Shown here: positions 43,653-55,610 of the stretch, piece after piece | Numbering within the stretch: the first letter of the stretch is position 1 | Layout of the letters: every line of letters begins with the position of its first letter | Origin: Viola odorata | Lineage: Eukaryota; Streptophyta; Magnoliopsida; Malpighiales; Violaceae | Assembly: GCA_963691705.1 (NCBI GenBank) | Contig: OY829538.1 | Span: 15,402,443-15,466,442 of the forward strand | DNA: 64,000 nt | Direction of reading: 5' to 3' | Notes under the pieces: generated by a model | Database searches by the model: none | Seen by the model: the letters and a program-made list of their open reading frames with translations, nothing else | Told to the model about the DNA's origin: nothing | Position numbers and translations under genes: made by a program

Positions 43653-44228
43653 ATAATTCTTGCCTCACTTCTCTCCCTTTGGCATAAACACTTCATTTCT
43701 TTTTATTTTCCTCTCTTTTTGTATTATAAATGCCAATTTTTGCATGCTCACTCTTTTCATGTGGGTTATTTTGCTCACTAATTCTCTCTTTATTTACACT
43801 CAACTCTCCTCTTTTTATCTCAATATTTTTAGTGATTTTAAATTCTGCAAACGCCTTCACTAACCACTGTTGATCCTCAAGGACTTGAGTTGGAGTCAAT
43901 GGAACAAAGGTGAATTTTTGGCCATCTTTCACTAATTTATAATGATTGCTCCTTCTTGATTGTCTTGCCTATCATACTGCCATGGTCGACCAAGAAGGAT
44001 ATAGCTCGAATGCATAGGTACCACATCACAAAGGATCTCATCCTTATAATTGCCAATGGAAAATGCAACTAAAACTTGTTTAGTCACCTTCAATTCACTT
44101 CCGTCGGTCATCCATTACAATAGGTAGGATTTTGGATGTTTTAAAGTGGGAAGGTTCAACTTGTGTATTAATAAAGTGCTTGCACAATTTGCGCAACTCC
44201 CATTGTCAATAATCAAGGATCACATCTT
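43653..44228 (-). pseudogene. pol: Protease-linker and pol start of element E
   Basis: The minus strand gives IIDNGSCANCASTLLIHKL (about 44160-44215, protease Asp intact), then TKQVLVAFSIGNYKDE and ILLGRPWQYDRQ, then KDGQKFTFVPLTPTQVLEDQ and a Lys/Glu-rich part with stops. It matches R1 around 15780-16400 and includes at least three stops or shifts. Confidence 0.75.
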
Positions 44229-44756
44229 TTACGCAACTAGACAATGAGTGGGAAATAGGTTCTCTCGTTGCTCCTTCTCACTCACTTCTGCCTTTCCTTG
44301 TATACTCAAATTACGCGTAATAACAAGTGTTTTAGCACTCTCACATTCCTTGGGCCATAGTGTACAACTCGCTTGACACTCAGGAACCGCAACGCGTATT
44401 AGGGTTTCACGTTGTGGCGCGGGCTTAAGGTTTGCCTCGGCAACCCTCAACTCACGTGTGTGCCTTGGTGTACTAGCCGCTCTAACCTCTTCTTCTTCTT
44501 TTGTCACACCATCATACAAACCCCTACTGTCCTCCTCTTGGTGCGGCATGCCATATACATGAGAACTAGTTATCTCATTAGGGTTTTGGACATAGCGCCC
44601 AAATGGCACTCCATCTCTAGGCTTCTCACCTTTAGTGCTCACATCGGCTGAGACCTTGTGCATCCACTCCTCTATCTCATCAAACCTTGTATAAAGGTTT
44701 TTAAGGAGTGTAATTAATTCTCTCTTCTCCATTTTATTTGAAACTTTGCCCGACAT
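44229..44756 (-). pseudogene. gag: Shortened gag of element E lacking the capsid core
   Basis: Start chosen at 44756 (MSGKVSNKMEKRELITLLKN). It runs 175 codons and then meets a stop at the protease border. The N-terminal coiled part (LLKNLYTRFDEIEEWMHKV) is followed directly by TLVITRNLSIQGKAEVSEKE, which in R1 comes after the zinc knuckle (LLVIRRTLSVQSTEE). So capsid core and CCHC knuckle, over 300 residues in R1, are absent. Confidence 0.75.
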
Positions 44757-45517
44757 ATCTGATTTTCCTGAAATACACAACAATAGCAAACGGTGTAAAA
44801 TTGCACTAAATCTAGCACTCCCTCACATGTTTACTGTCGTGTTTAAACTCTCAATTAATCTCACAAAAATCACTCAAATCTCTGCAATGTTCCTGTGCAA
44901 ATGATTAGTAACTCAAGAGTTTAAAAGAAAGCTTCCAAGAAGACACACAAAGACAACTCGCTTCAAAATAAGTTTTGATGCCGAACAAATGGTTAATTGC
45001 AAAAGCAATCAACTAAACAATTGTCAAGCTAGAGTATAAGATAGTGTTAGGAATCAAGAAAAGCTCAAACAATACAGAATAGACCAAATTGGCTCACAAT
45101 TTACGAGTTAGGTGCAATAGTGAGTGTGATAGTGTTTCCCATGCTAAATTTTGATTTCGATCACACAAAACAATATTTTGTCTTCTGTTTTGTAGCACAA
45201 ATCTTTTCTTTTCTTTTGTATTTTGACTTTCTTTTTTTTACTCTTTAGCTACGCTAAAATAATGACTCTTTTGTGTTTGTGTGACTCTTTTTATGGCAGA
45301 AACTAAATAAAATAGCTCAAGCAAATAGCACACAAGTTTGCTTGAAATGCACACAAAGAGCTAAACCTAGCTCCATTCGACGACTCACAAATAAACTAAC
45401 ACAAGCACACAAGGAGATTTGTCTTAGATGGGGTAGAAGAAACCAATCTCAACAAACGAAAATAGATAAAAATAGTAAAAGATATAACCAAAGAACGCCT
45501 TTAGCTGCGCTACCACA
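44757..45517 (-). other. Leader and primer site of element E
   Basis: About 760 bases without ORF. Next to the LTR (45497-45514) the minus strand reads TGGTAGCGCAGCTAAAGG, the primer site variant of this group. Confidence 0.65.
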
Positions 45518-46447
45518 TGATATGATCCTAGTCGCCTAGCTTCGAGTTGCCTCATTTTTTATCTAGTTCAAGGATTTGGATTTTGTGCGGAAGATGGATG
45601 CTCAAACGGATAAGCTTAGACCTAGTAAGTGACCTGCCTTACTCAACCTAATTGATACAAGTGAGGTTCGTGATCGAATATTAGACCTATATTCAACCTG
45701 TGAATATCAACCTAAGGGAAATGAATCAATGGGGTTGAAATTTCCTGTTCTATTTGTAATCAACTCGAGCTTTCGGGACTCAAGATTGGAATAAGGTTCA
45801 CGCATGAACACAGAGATACTCTCTCTAAAAAGACTTAGTCTCAATTTATCAATCAATCAAAAGGTCGTTTACAATGAGCCATAGTGGCTCCTTAAATAAT
45901 AAACCCTAAACACACTCAAAGTAGAACTAACAAGAAACCTACTCGAGCAATTACTCTAATAACTTAAACAAAATAAATATAAACAATATTAATAATGTTC
46001 TAAGTGTTTAAATCGGTCTTTGCACGGCTGGGCCAAAGAATGAGCCGACTCCTCAAGTCGCATAGCGCCAGGCGCGCACACTACATGCGATAAAGTCATC
46101 TTGGGCTATCTTCTGATCCACTCATGCGAATGGCTTCAAACACGGGCCAAACGCGAGCTAACATACTCAAATTTTGGGGAAGACATCTCACTCCCTGGTT
46201 TGAACCTCACTGCTCCAAAATGGCTCGGACAGTGTTGCCTGGTACGTCCGGCGAGGCTAAGAGCATCATCACTAGCCTCGGGACCTTCTCACATAGAATG
46301 ACCTCTTCGATTAGTGTCTCCCACTCAAGCTCCTTGTACAGAAGCTGAGATAGCTTCCCTTGCAACTCCTTGCCCTTGGCACGAGTTATTGGTGCGATTT
46401 GTGGCAATGGCACGTTGTACGCATGCGATGTGGATGGATTCGCATCA
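45518..46447 (-). repeat. 5' LTR of element E
   Basis: 930 bp, TGATATGATCC...CGCATCA in plus coordinates, clearly related to the R1 LTR at both ends. Its part 45714-46180 is repeated in inverted orientation at 46497-46942. Confidence 0.75.
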
Positions 46448-46496
46448 CAGTGAGGATCAAATGTTGGCGTGCGACCTTTATTCCTAAACTTTAGGA

Positions 46497-46942
46497 TGTT
46501 AACGTAATTGTGACCAAGTTTGGGCCCATTAGCACAAGCCATTTGCGAGATGGTCAAGGGCGATATTATCGCATGTAGAGTGTGCACCAGGCGCCATGTG
46601 ACTTGGGAATTCGGCCCATTCTTTGGCCCAATTGTGCAAAGACCGATTATATCTTCTAGAAAACTCTTAGTTATATTTGTATTTAGTTTGATTAATTTAT
46701 TTGACTAATTGCTCGAGTAGGATTCCTAAATAGTTCTATGTCGAGTGGGTTAAGTTTTAGTACTTATAGAGTCGTTTGGGCTCATTGTAAAGAACCTTTG
46801 ATTGATTGATAAATTGAGATTGTCTTTTTAGAGAGAGTATCTCTGTATTCATGCGTGAACCTTGTTCCAATCTTGAGTCCCGAAAGCTCGAGTTGATTGC
46901 AAATAAAATAGGAAATTTTGACCCCATTGAGTCGTTTCCCTG
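46497..46942 (+). repeat. Inverted LTR fragment of the E family
   Basis: The reverse complement of about 45714-46180 matches here: TTATCGCATGTAG, GGCCCATTCTTTGGCCCA, GCTCGAGTAGG, GATTGATAAATTGAGA, TTGAGTCCCGAAAGCTCGAG. It lacks the internal side and breaks off near 46942. The diverged arms make a large inverted repeat with a spacer of about 300 bases. Confidence 0.75.
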
Positions 46943-47647
46943 GCGGAGAACAAAACGAAAGTGAAATATTTTCATGTGAAAAAAATTGTGGCAAATCATC
47001 TGAGTGGCTATAATCTCTCCATTTTATCAAAAATAATGAGCGAATTTTTCTTATACGTTAATGTGTTTACTCTATAGGTTTTACTATGGAAAGTCGGTAT
47101 CAAAACACAACAACTTTTATTTTTCTGTAATTTGTTCTCAAATTAATCCCGTAGTTTTCTCTTTCCAAATCAGTCACACGTCATTTTATCAAAAAATGAT
47201 GGTCAAACTTGCTCGGTAACTTTTTCTTTTATTTTTGTTTATCATGGATGAGGTTGGAAAAATAGAAGAGTAAGAACCTATGAGGTTGGATATGCTTAAT
47301 TTAATTATTTTTATTGTCTATTTTCATACAATTTAGACAGTGATACAACTAATTAGAGTCAATTTCTCTCAATTTTGCAAAAAACAACTCTAGAGATAGC
47401 TTTGGAGAGAAAGGAGTAGGAATTACTAGAATTGGAAAAGATTTCTCGATTCCTGGTCAGTCCTGGCAAAGAAGGATTTTACCTCTAGACTAAGAATACA
47501 GTTGCGCGATAAATTTCTGGAGTTTGATGAGAGAGAACACGTTTTTACACCATGGAAGCCTCCAATTTTAGGATTTGGCTTATCTTTTCTCTAGAATAAA
47601 ATATATGATTTATCCAAGAGATAAAATTCATCAGCTGAAGGATCTTA
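46943..47647. other. AT-rich DNA without recognised features
   Basis: About 700 bases, no convincing ORF, no repeat recognised. It ends in the left TTA target copy (47645-47647) of the next element. Confidence 0.5.
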
Positions 47648-48565
47648 CACCACGTTTGGAACCAAATCCTTATTAGAAAAGAATTCATTTCAACTTAATT
47701 AGTAGAGATGAAATCATTTCACAATTAATTCTTATGGTTGGATTTTCAAAAGAAAAAAATAGATTTCATCTCATTTCAGTTGTTTGGAATATTTTTAAAC
47801 ATAATAGAAATGAATTCATATATAATCATTTGACTAAAATATCCCAAATTAAAATGGCTTATATTGTCAAACTCTATTACACCCAATATGAACAATGTGA
47901 TTGTTTTTGTTTGATTTTCAAAAGAATTAAAAATCATCTCAAACTGAGGTTACTAGCACTATTTTTCTAATTAAAAAAATTGTCAAAATTCTAAGGTAAT
48001 AGCTATACTTGAAACAGTTTGTTCTTGTAGCGTAAGGTCTTCTTAACGAATCAAACCATGATCAATATTAGTGCTGATTAAACAATAATTTTCGTTCTTT
48101 AGTTATTACCTTTGACATTTTGTAACAATTATATTTTTAATTTTACTACTTTTATGTAATAAACAAAAAAATCATGTAAGACTTAAAAGGTGCAACAATT
48201 TACTTCCAAAAATAAGGGGGGAAACATGGAGGTGGGGGATTTGAATCATCCATGTATGTATAATTGATGAGTTATATGATTAGTTTAAAAATCCCCTTCA
48301 ATATATATGTTTTATTTACTTATCAATTTATTTTATTTTACTTGCTAATATAATTAAGGTTATGTTTATAATTTTAATATTCTAGGTAAAAAATTTACAG
48401 AATTCTCACACAAATCTGACCTATTTTGGTGGGATTTACTTTCTGATAAAAAATAAAGAGGTGTGATTTGATTAGAGTTTAAATCTTAGTCACTTATCTA
48501 CCAAGCATTGGATTTGAAATCAAATCATCTCATTTTCTAATAAATTTGATGTTCCAAACGAGCTG
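47648..48565. mobile_element. PIF/Harbinger-type MITE candidate, 918 bp
   Basis: Ends CACCACGTTTGGAAC at the left and, as reverse complement, CAGCTCGTTTGGAAC at the right: 13 of 15 bases match. It is flanked by TTA on both sides (47645-47647 and 48566-48568), the 3-bp target choice of PIF/Harbinger elements. It is AT-rich with no transposase ORF. The GTTTGG terminal word is common in Tourist-like MITEs. Superfamily is inferred from TSD and termini. Confidence 0.6.
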
Positions 48566-48568
48566 TTA

Positions 48569-49670
48569 GGAATTTTTAAAGAGAGAAAAGATAGAAACAC
48601 ATTGGGATTCATTCAAGAAATTCTTTAGATAAAGTCCAACCTCTTTCTATAATAAGATTTCATCTAGAGAGATTGTATACAATTTCAATTTCGAATTCGG
48701 TATTTTTCTATTTTTCTTAGAGATAAATAAGGGGAGAAAAACTCTATTTAATCTCTTTCTTATTTATTTTTAAAGGGGAGACTTTTACCTCTTACTTTAT
48801 TCTATCTTTTTGAAGTTTTTGAATTGTTTTTCTCTCCTCTTCGTCTTCCCAATGAGGAAGACAAGAGGAGGCGTTAATTTTTGTAAATTTTAATTATGTC
48901 TTTTATTTGTAGCTAAATTTTTCATCCTAGTAAAGGCAACTAAGTTTTTTATGTTACTTATTTGTAGATCTAATTATTTTTAATAGTTTCTATGTTTGCA
49001 TATATGCGATCTTTAATCACGTATCATCACTTTTCATATTAGGTTTATATCTGATGAACCTAGATTCTAATCTGAATAGTAATATTCATTCCTTGAGGTT
49101 GCAGCAACCTACTACGAGTCACTTACAGACCAAAAAAATTAAAGTAGACAACTAACCCTAATAAATTAGAGTGAATAATATTTAAATTCAAGTCATGATT
49201 GAGTTGACACCCATCATATTTTGGTAGCATTGCTAATATTTTCTTTTAAAGTAACAATAGAATACTTTCTACTTAAATATACATGTTTTTATATTACTTC
49301 AATAGTTTTTTTATTTAAATAAAAAAGTATAATCTAATTATTGCGATATGTTACTGTTAATTAAATATCATCTTTTTTAATTAACAAGTTTTTAGTAGTG
49401 AACACTAATGTAAAGGGTATGACTCTACTTTTTGTAAATAAATGGGCAGAATCTTAATTGTGTATAAATCAAAAGCACAAAAATCATAATTTTAAAACGT
49501 TAAGTGGAGTCTCAATTCAGAAGTACAAATGCAATGCAGGAATCTAAGCCTTCTTTTACTTTTGTTTTCCTTAACTTTTTGCCCATAGAGAAAACAATTA
49601 CGAGAATATTCATAAATAAAAAAGAAAAATTAAAAGAAAAGTATTTTTATCCTCATTCCCAGTCTCGCCT
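48569..49670. other. AT-rich DNA without recognised features
   Basis: About 1.1 kb. No ORF of note, no LTR signals, no repeat seen. Confidence 0.5.
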
Positions 49671-49860
49671 TTTAGGGATGGCAATTGGACGGGTATGAGC
49701 GGGTATGGGTATGTTAAAACAGGTATGGGCGGGTATGGGTAAATACCCAATTCATACCCAAAACTAAATATCTATTATTACCCATACCCAATATACTCAA
49801 TACCTAATTGGGTATGGAATGGATATCCAATTCATCAAATTATTTTATTTTTTTATAATT
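49671..49860. repeat. GGGTATGGGTA-type dispersed repeat
   Basis: GGGATGGCAATTGGACGGGT followed by several GGGTATGGGTA words, then the complementary ACCCATACCC words, ending near GGGTATGGAATGGATATCC. This arrangement can fold back. Sequences of this type are scattered widely in plant genomes; the family is not assigned. Confidence 0.5.
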
Positions 49861-50140
49861 AAGAATTTTTTTACTATTTAGATTCGTTTTTACCAATTAG
49901 GTTCATTTTTTACCATTTTGGGTCATTTTTATCATTTCGGCTCGTTTTTTTCATTTCGGCTCGTTATTTTATTTTGGCTCACTTTTTATCATTTTTTGTC
50001 GTTTTTGCCCTTTTTTACCATTTTGACTCGTTTTTTTTCATGTTGACTTGTTTTTTTACCGTTTTGACTCGTTTTTACCGTTTTGACTCGTTTTTTATCG
50101 TTTTTTTTATTTTTTACCGTTTTAGCTCGTTCTTTTTCTT
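49861..50140. repeat. T-rich simple repeat with TTTTGACTCG/TTTCGGCTCG words
   Basis: Irregular tandem words of about 18-22 bases such as ACCGTTTTGACTCGTTTTT and ATTTCGGCTCG. Imperfect minisatellite. Confidence 0.6.
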
Positions 50141-50508
50141 TTTCTTACAATTGAAAATTCAACTACGTAATTAATGCTTCCACTTCCTAATCAACTTAAC
50201 TTACAAGAAAGCATTTGACATTAATCATTTCCACTATTAACCAATTATAACAAACAAAAACCTAAACATAACTATAGAAAGCCCAAACTAAATTTCCAAA
50301 GCCCAGCCCATCACAACAAACCTTAATACTAAAGCCAAACCGTTCAGATCCACCTCTTTTCTTTCCTCAGCCGCACTCTCTCTTCTCTTCTCTTTTCTTT
50401 CCTTTTTTCTTTTCTTTCCGCAGCACCACAGGTGGTTGGCGATTTAGTGGTTTTTTCGGTAATGGGAGATGGTGGTGGTTGGGTGTTGGATTTGGTTGTG
50501 ATGGTGGG
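50141..50508. other. Flank before the gag-only element
   Basis: AT-rich, then a CT-rich run (50345-50420) and a GGTGG-rich stretch just before the LTR. No gene seen. The five bases before the LTR are GTGGG; the partner lies outside the window. Confidence 0.4.
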
Positions 50509-51194
50509 TGTTGATACCCGAATTTTGACGCCATTTTTATTTAATTTTAGCATTTCAGTTATTCAGCCAATTTACAGTCATTTTCAGTTGATTTAATGTC
50601 GCTAGCATTTTTAGGTGTTTCGTTGCATTTTAGCATCATCGTTAGCATCGTCATCTTTCGAAGTCGCATTTTTAATTTTTCGTCAAGTATTTTCATTATT
50701 ATTATCATTATTATTTTTAGCCTTAAAAATCACATTTTTAATTATCCGGCAGTCGTTTCTTAAATTATTCTTCGTTTTAGGTCATCACACGAATTTTAGG
50801 ATTTTTTTATATTTTCGCACATTTTTTAGTATTTTTATTTTTTATTATTATTTTCGTTCGAGCTTTTATTGGACCCGAGTAAGTTCGCTCGGACAATAGC
50901 TCGACTTTAAAATGTTTTCCATCAACTAGTTGCTAGATTTTTTTCCGGTCGCAACGGTCTACAGCGTTTCGTGTAATTTTCGGTGTAACGCTTTATTTTT
51001 TTCGTTCCCGCGTTTCGCGCCTTTGAACACTAAAATAAACGCGTTAAACGAGAAGTTCTCATCGTTCGCTGTAGACGGTTAAAACCGTTGTATTTGTTTC
51101 TACGCGCCGGTACCTTCGGCTCGAAAAGTCGGAACGTTTGCTCGACGGATCCGGCTCGAGGCTATTTAAATCAGATGAAAGGCCATTTGATCAT

Positions 51195-51240
51195 GGCCAT
51201 TGATCTGGTCAACCAAGGAAAGTCAACCAGATCAATGGCC
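51195..51240. promoter_or_regulatory. 15-bp perfect inverted repeat in U3
   Basis: GGCCATTGATCTGGT (51195-51209) and ACCAGATCAATGGCC (51226-51240) are exact reverse complements around a 16-base loop. The 3' LTR keeps it at 62334-62379. It lies about 200 bases before the TATA box. Confidence 0.75.
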
Positions 51241-51433
51241 CTTGATTTATTGTACATAATGCACAGGCACAGTGCAAGGAAATTCTCAGCCACGAGCCCA
51301 CGCCCGAGCCACCTGCTCTCCTTCTCAGCCACGTCTTCGTCCGAGCCCCTAGCCGTAGCTCCCTGGCTCCGCCATCATCACGCCTCCAGCTCCTCCACGC
51401 GCAGCCCGCGTCCAGCCACCACGCGGCTCCCTT

Positions 51434-51449
51434 CGGCTATAAATAGCCG
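51434..51449 (+). promoter_or_regulatory. Palindromic TATA box of the LTR
   Basis: CGGCTAT-AA-ATAGCCG is a perfect palindrome around TATAAATA. The 3' LTR has the identical motif at 62573-62588. It is followed by CA/CT-rich sequence suited to a transcription start. Confidence 0.65.
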
Positions 51450-52339
51450 TCACCATTTCCCTTCGCGAGGTCCGAAAAAAATCGCAAGAAAAACACACTG
51501 CTCCCTCTCCCTTTTCCTGGCCAACTCACGCACTCTCGCTCCCGTTCATCTCCGTCGTCCGTACTCCGGCAGCAGCACCACTGTAAGCATTTCTTTCTCT
51601 TGTTTTTTCTTTAAATATCGTTTAATACTTGGCCAATTAATTAAGCATCAAAACTTGCTGCAATCACTTTGTTTTCAGCCCAATTCCACTCTACTAACAT
51701 TCGTTTGAATTATCGTGGCTTAGTTTAATTATTTCGTTAATTAATGTAAATATGCATATATTCGTTTCCTTCTAGAAATCCTACTGTTTTGTTTCCGTTT
51801 TCCTACTGTGATGGCATGATTGCTCTGTTGGAAGGGAGAGGCTTCTTTCTAGCCAAGAACCAGGCGAATCCGTCGCCTGGTTCGCCATCTCCGTCGCCGG
51901 CAGTGGCGCCGGTGACGAGAGGATGAAGATGATGACCTGGGCCACTCGGCCCTTCGCGTGAGGAAATGAGAGAAAGGTGATGGGCTTGGCCCATCACCAT
52001 TTAAAATAATTCCCTTGGGCCAGGAACTGTTCCTGGCCCATTTCTCTAAATTTTTAAAGCTGGGCCCAGCCCATTCACGTTTTTCCATGCCTCCGATTCG
52101 TCATTTTTTTTACGTAAAATGCTCGCATGCTTCATATAATTATTTTTCATGATACGTGCTATTTTTCGTATACTTTATACATGAATTGTTTAATTCACTT
52201 TTTTTCGTAAAATAGTTCGTACGCTTTTTTTTATCAAATTGGTTCTCCAATTGTTTTTATACATGAATTGCTCGTTCTTTATCGTAATATTTATTGTCAT
52301 GTTATCTAACCTCAGTTGTTTATATCTAACCGTTTAATT

Positions 52340-53130
52340 TCAGTCATTTAAAATACCGCCTACATGGTCGGTTGCATTTTAATTCTCGTAAATATTCAAC
52401 TGCTTTAATTTTTCGCAAAACTGCTGGAAATCCTTCCGCAAATTATCAACTGTTTAATTTTCCACACTTTAATTTTCCGCACTTTACTTTTCCGCACTTT
52501 AATTTTCTGCAATTTACTTTCAGCAATTTAAATTCAATACCGCCTACATGGTCGGTCGCACTTATCAACTGTTTAATTTTCCGCAATTTACTTTCGGCAA
52601 TTTAAATTCAATACCGCCTACATGGTCGGTCGCACTTATCAACTGTTTAATTTTCCGCAATTTACTTTCGGCAATTTAAATTCAATACCGCCTACATGGT
52701 CGGTCGCACTTATCAACTGTTTAATTTTCCGTACTTTAAATTCCAGCAATTTACTTTCAGCAATTTAAATTCAATACCGCCTACATGGTCGGTCGCATTT
52801 TAATTTTCGTAAACATTCAATTGCTTTAATTTTTCGCACACTGCTGGAAATCCTTCCGCAAATTATCAACTGTTTACTTTTCCGCACTTTACTTTTCCGC
52901 ACTTTAAATTTCAGCAATTTACTTTCAGCAATTTAAATTCAATACCGCCTAAATGGTCGGTCGCAATATCAACTGTTTATTTTCTGCAATATCAACTGCT
53001 TTAATTTTTCACAAAACTGCTGGAAATCCTTCCGCAAATTATCAACTGTTTACTTTTCCGCACTTTACTTTCCCGCACTTTAAATTTCAGCAATTTATAT
53101 TCAATACCGCCTACATGGTCGGTCGCAATA
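52340..53130. repeat. Subrepeats inside the 5' LTR
   Basis: Seven copies of TACCGCCTACATGGTCGGT with variable spacers; the central ones have a 74-base period with TCAACTGTTTAATTTTCCGC. The same set begins in the 3' LTR at about 63490 and reaches the window end. Confidence 0.8.
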
Positions 53131-54133
53131 TCAACTGTTTATTTTCCGCAAATATCCAACTGTTTATTCCCTGCATTATCAACCTGTTTTATTTTCTGCA
53201 AATCATTAAACTTTTTTTTCTTCCCTGTAAATCGCCAATAGCATTTAATTTTTCTGCACTTATCAAAACGGCATTTCATTCTCGTATGCGTAAAATCCAT
53301 CATTTTACGTGTACAATCAATTGTCATTTAAAATTTTCATTGCTCAGTTATTTCTCAAGCTATCACTAACACTCTCGTTTTGTAGGTTAATTTCAAGCTT
53401 CGCTCGAAAGTACGCCTCACAAGTCCTTTTTATTTATTCGATGCCTTTCGCAAATATCAACTGCATGCATGATATATAGAACTGCTAGAATTAAAATCAA
53501 CCCACATGAACAACGTGTTTAAAGAGTTGCTTAAAATGCCATGTTCATATGATTTTAAATTCTCGCTTGTATTGACTGCATGTACATGGGGACTTTCGAT
53601 CCCACTTCAGTTTTTCACTTTAAAATCAATCATTTAAATTGGTACTCTGTTAGCCATCCATGTTAGGATCACGTAGTAATTAAGTTAATCATGTATGGCC
53701 CGATGATGAAATAAGAGGGCGCTCATTCAGTCTTACGGAAAATTCAGTCCCATCACGATCATAAAAAAAGACTAAAGTGACGATTCCTCTGAGGGCCCCC
53801 TTTTTCAAAACGCATTTTATAAAACACCTTTTTAAACACCTCTCTCATCAACCGGTAACCGTTTTCGGATGTGACTCGGGTGCCTAACACCTTCCCGAGA
53901 CCATAATCGACCCCGAACCTTTGTCTGGGGTCCTGACCCCTTTTTTGTGCCTTTAGTTTTTTTACTTATTATATTTCCTATGCCATGACGATTAGGGTTC
54001 CCTAAGCCTAGCAACCAAATTAGGGTGGCGACTTCATTGCATGCTGCTAGGCGTCCCTTTTACGCCGAGCATCTGAAGGTCTCAAATTTCGTTGCACACT
54101 CGCGAATTTTTTTAAAATTTCCGAGGCGCGACA

Positions 54134-55610
54134 GTTTGGCGACTTCACTGGGGAGTGTTGGGTCGGAGCCGGTTTTATCTTTTTAGAGAGGTGTTTTATT
54201 TGTTTATTTATTTGCTTTGATCAATTGCTGGTCTGTTTATTTATTTGCTTTATCAATTGTCATATGCATTTCATGGCGCCCTACACCCAGGGGACAATTA
54301 CCAAAATAGGAGGGTAGTAGTGACGCCCTAGGACACATGTCCTGGGTAGTGTTCACCAATCCCAACTCGGATGAACCCCTAAAGCCAGTGGAAAGGTTAT
54401 ACGATTTCACAAGGAATCGGGCGACTGGACGACACTTTAGGGACCTTTTCATGGTATCATCCGGGAACCATTCAAGCCAGTTAGAAATGTCGGAATCAGA
54501 ACCCCAGCACATGCATCATGATTATACCTGTTTGTCGTGGCTCTATTTGTCTTGTTGGCATATTGACATGATTTTTCTTTTATACGAATTGTAAATTTCT
54601 TACATGCGCAGGTTACCTTGCATTTAAAATTTTATTTTTGTCCCACAGGACCTGTTTTTGCTCATTCGATATATCGGCACTTACACTACTTTCACTTGAT
54701 ATTTTCGGGGAATGAAGTTTCAACGATCAGACACTACAAAGCCGAATTGCCACTTTAGAGGCTGAGATAGAGATGCAGAAAGGGGAGTTGGCTTCGATGG
54801 AGTGCCTTTGGCAGCAGAACTCTGACGTCCAGGATTGATACCTTCATGGGAAGACTCGAATATCAGCAAACCTTCATTTTTCTCATGTAACTAGAATCCC
54901 TGTTTTCATCAATTTTAGCCATTTTTTTGGTGAATTTAGGTAGTTGGCTAGTTTACTACATCTTGTAAACACTTTTAATAAAGTCGTACCTCTTTCGGAT
55001 ATTTATTTAATCACCTCATCTTTTCCGTATCAATTATCCATCCAAATACAACTCAAAAGACCATCGGAAAAAGAAAGAGAAAATCCCTCCGGGATAAACA
55101 CAATCGTTTCACCAAAGAACCGAAAAATCAGACCAAACATTCGAAAAATAGCCAAATATTGCCCACTCGTGGCCTTGTCCTCTTAGCTTATCGCAAACTC
55201 CAAAGTCATAGCGTAGATTGTCATCCCTCCCCTCGGTGGGGTTCACCAGGCGTCAGGCCCTGCGTCATTTGCAAGCACAGTAGAAAAGAGATCTTCCTAG
55301 CATGACGGCATTGGTTGCCCCTGCTAATTTGGGTTTCGCTGATAACATCTCAGATTGCTCCATATCATTGGAATGAATAGAGGCTTCCTTCGCATATCAT
55401 CCACAACCAGGAGATCACGCCTCTCCGACCGCCCTGAAAATGTCAAGTGAAAGTGTAGCCGGAAAAGTGAATGAGCAACGTGGAGGCCTCGGGATCGTCC
55501 ATCACTTGTACTTACTTTTTTTTCATTTTCTTTTTTTTCAGGTTCACGATAGCTCCTCGCAAGCGAATTAATCCACCGAGGCCCCCATAACAAGACTTCA
55601 AACGCTGAAG
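54134..55610 (+). other. Primer site and long leader of the gag-only element
   Basis: TGGCGACTTCACTGGGGA starts at 54137, three bases after the LTR end, and is the probable primer site; the tRNA is not assigned. The leader of about 1.45 kb has no long ORF. At about 54725-54840 a 37-codon frame (LQSRIATLEAEIEMQKGE, ending TGA) looks like a coiled-coil remnant, perhaps of an extra 5' ORF as known in Ogre. Its upstream end is closed by TGA. Confidence 0.55.

Larger units (their letters stand above)
43653..46447 (-). mobile_element. CRM-like Ty3/gypsy fragment E (5' half, minus strand)
   Basis: Order on the minus strand: 5' LTR (45518-46447), primer site, leader, short gag, protease, start of pol, then cut at 43653 by the Athila-like LTR. 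Words in gag-pro and the LTR ends (GGATCATATCA against GGATCGTATCA in R1) show it is a relative of R1. Confidence 0.8.
50509..54133 (+). repeat. 5' LTR of the gag-only element, 3625 bp
   Basis: TGTTGATACCCG...GGCGCGACA. U3 holds a 15-bp inverted repeat (51195-51209/51226-51240), then the TATA box within CGGCTATAAATAGCCG (51434-51449). Downstream follow a splice-donor-like leader, two hairpins with GGCCCA arms (51979-51995 and 52016-52040), seven copies of a TACCGCCTACATGGTCGG module (52340-53130) and TAGGTTAATTTC near 53384. ORFs such as 51088-51708 cross these signals and look random. Confidence 0.85.

Noticed and set aside
46100..50500. Host protein-coding gene in the AT-rich stretch
   Set aside because: ORFs are short, without domains, splice context or codon bias; nothing supports a gene.
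51088..51708. 206-aa ORF in the 5' LTR (and its 3' LTR copy at 62227-62505)
   Set aside because: It crosses the TATA box and start region, is Ser/Arg-rich low complexity, and the 3' copy is cut short by a stop; no domain recognised.
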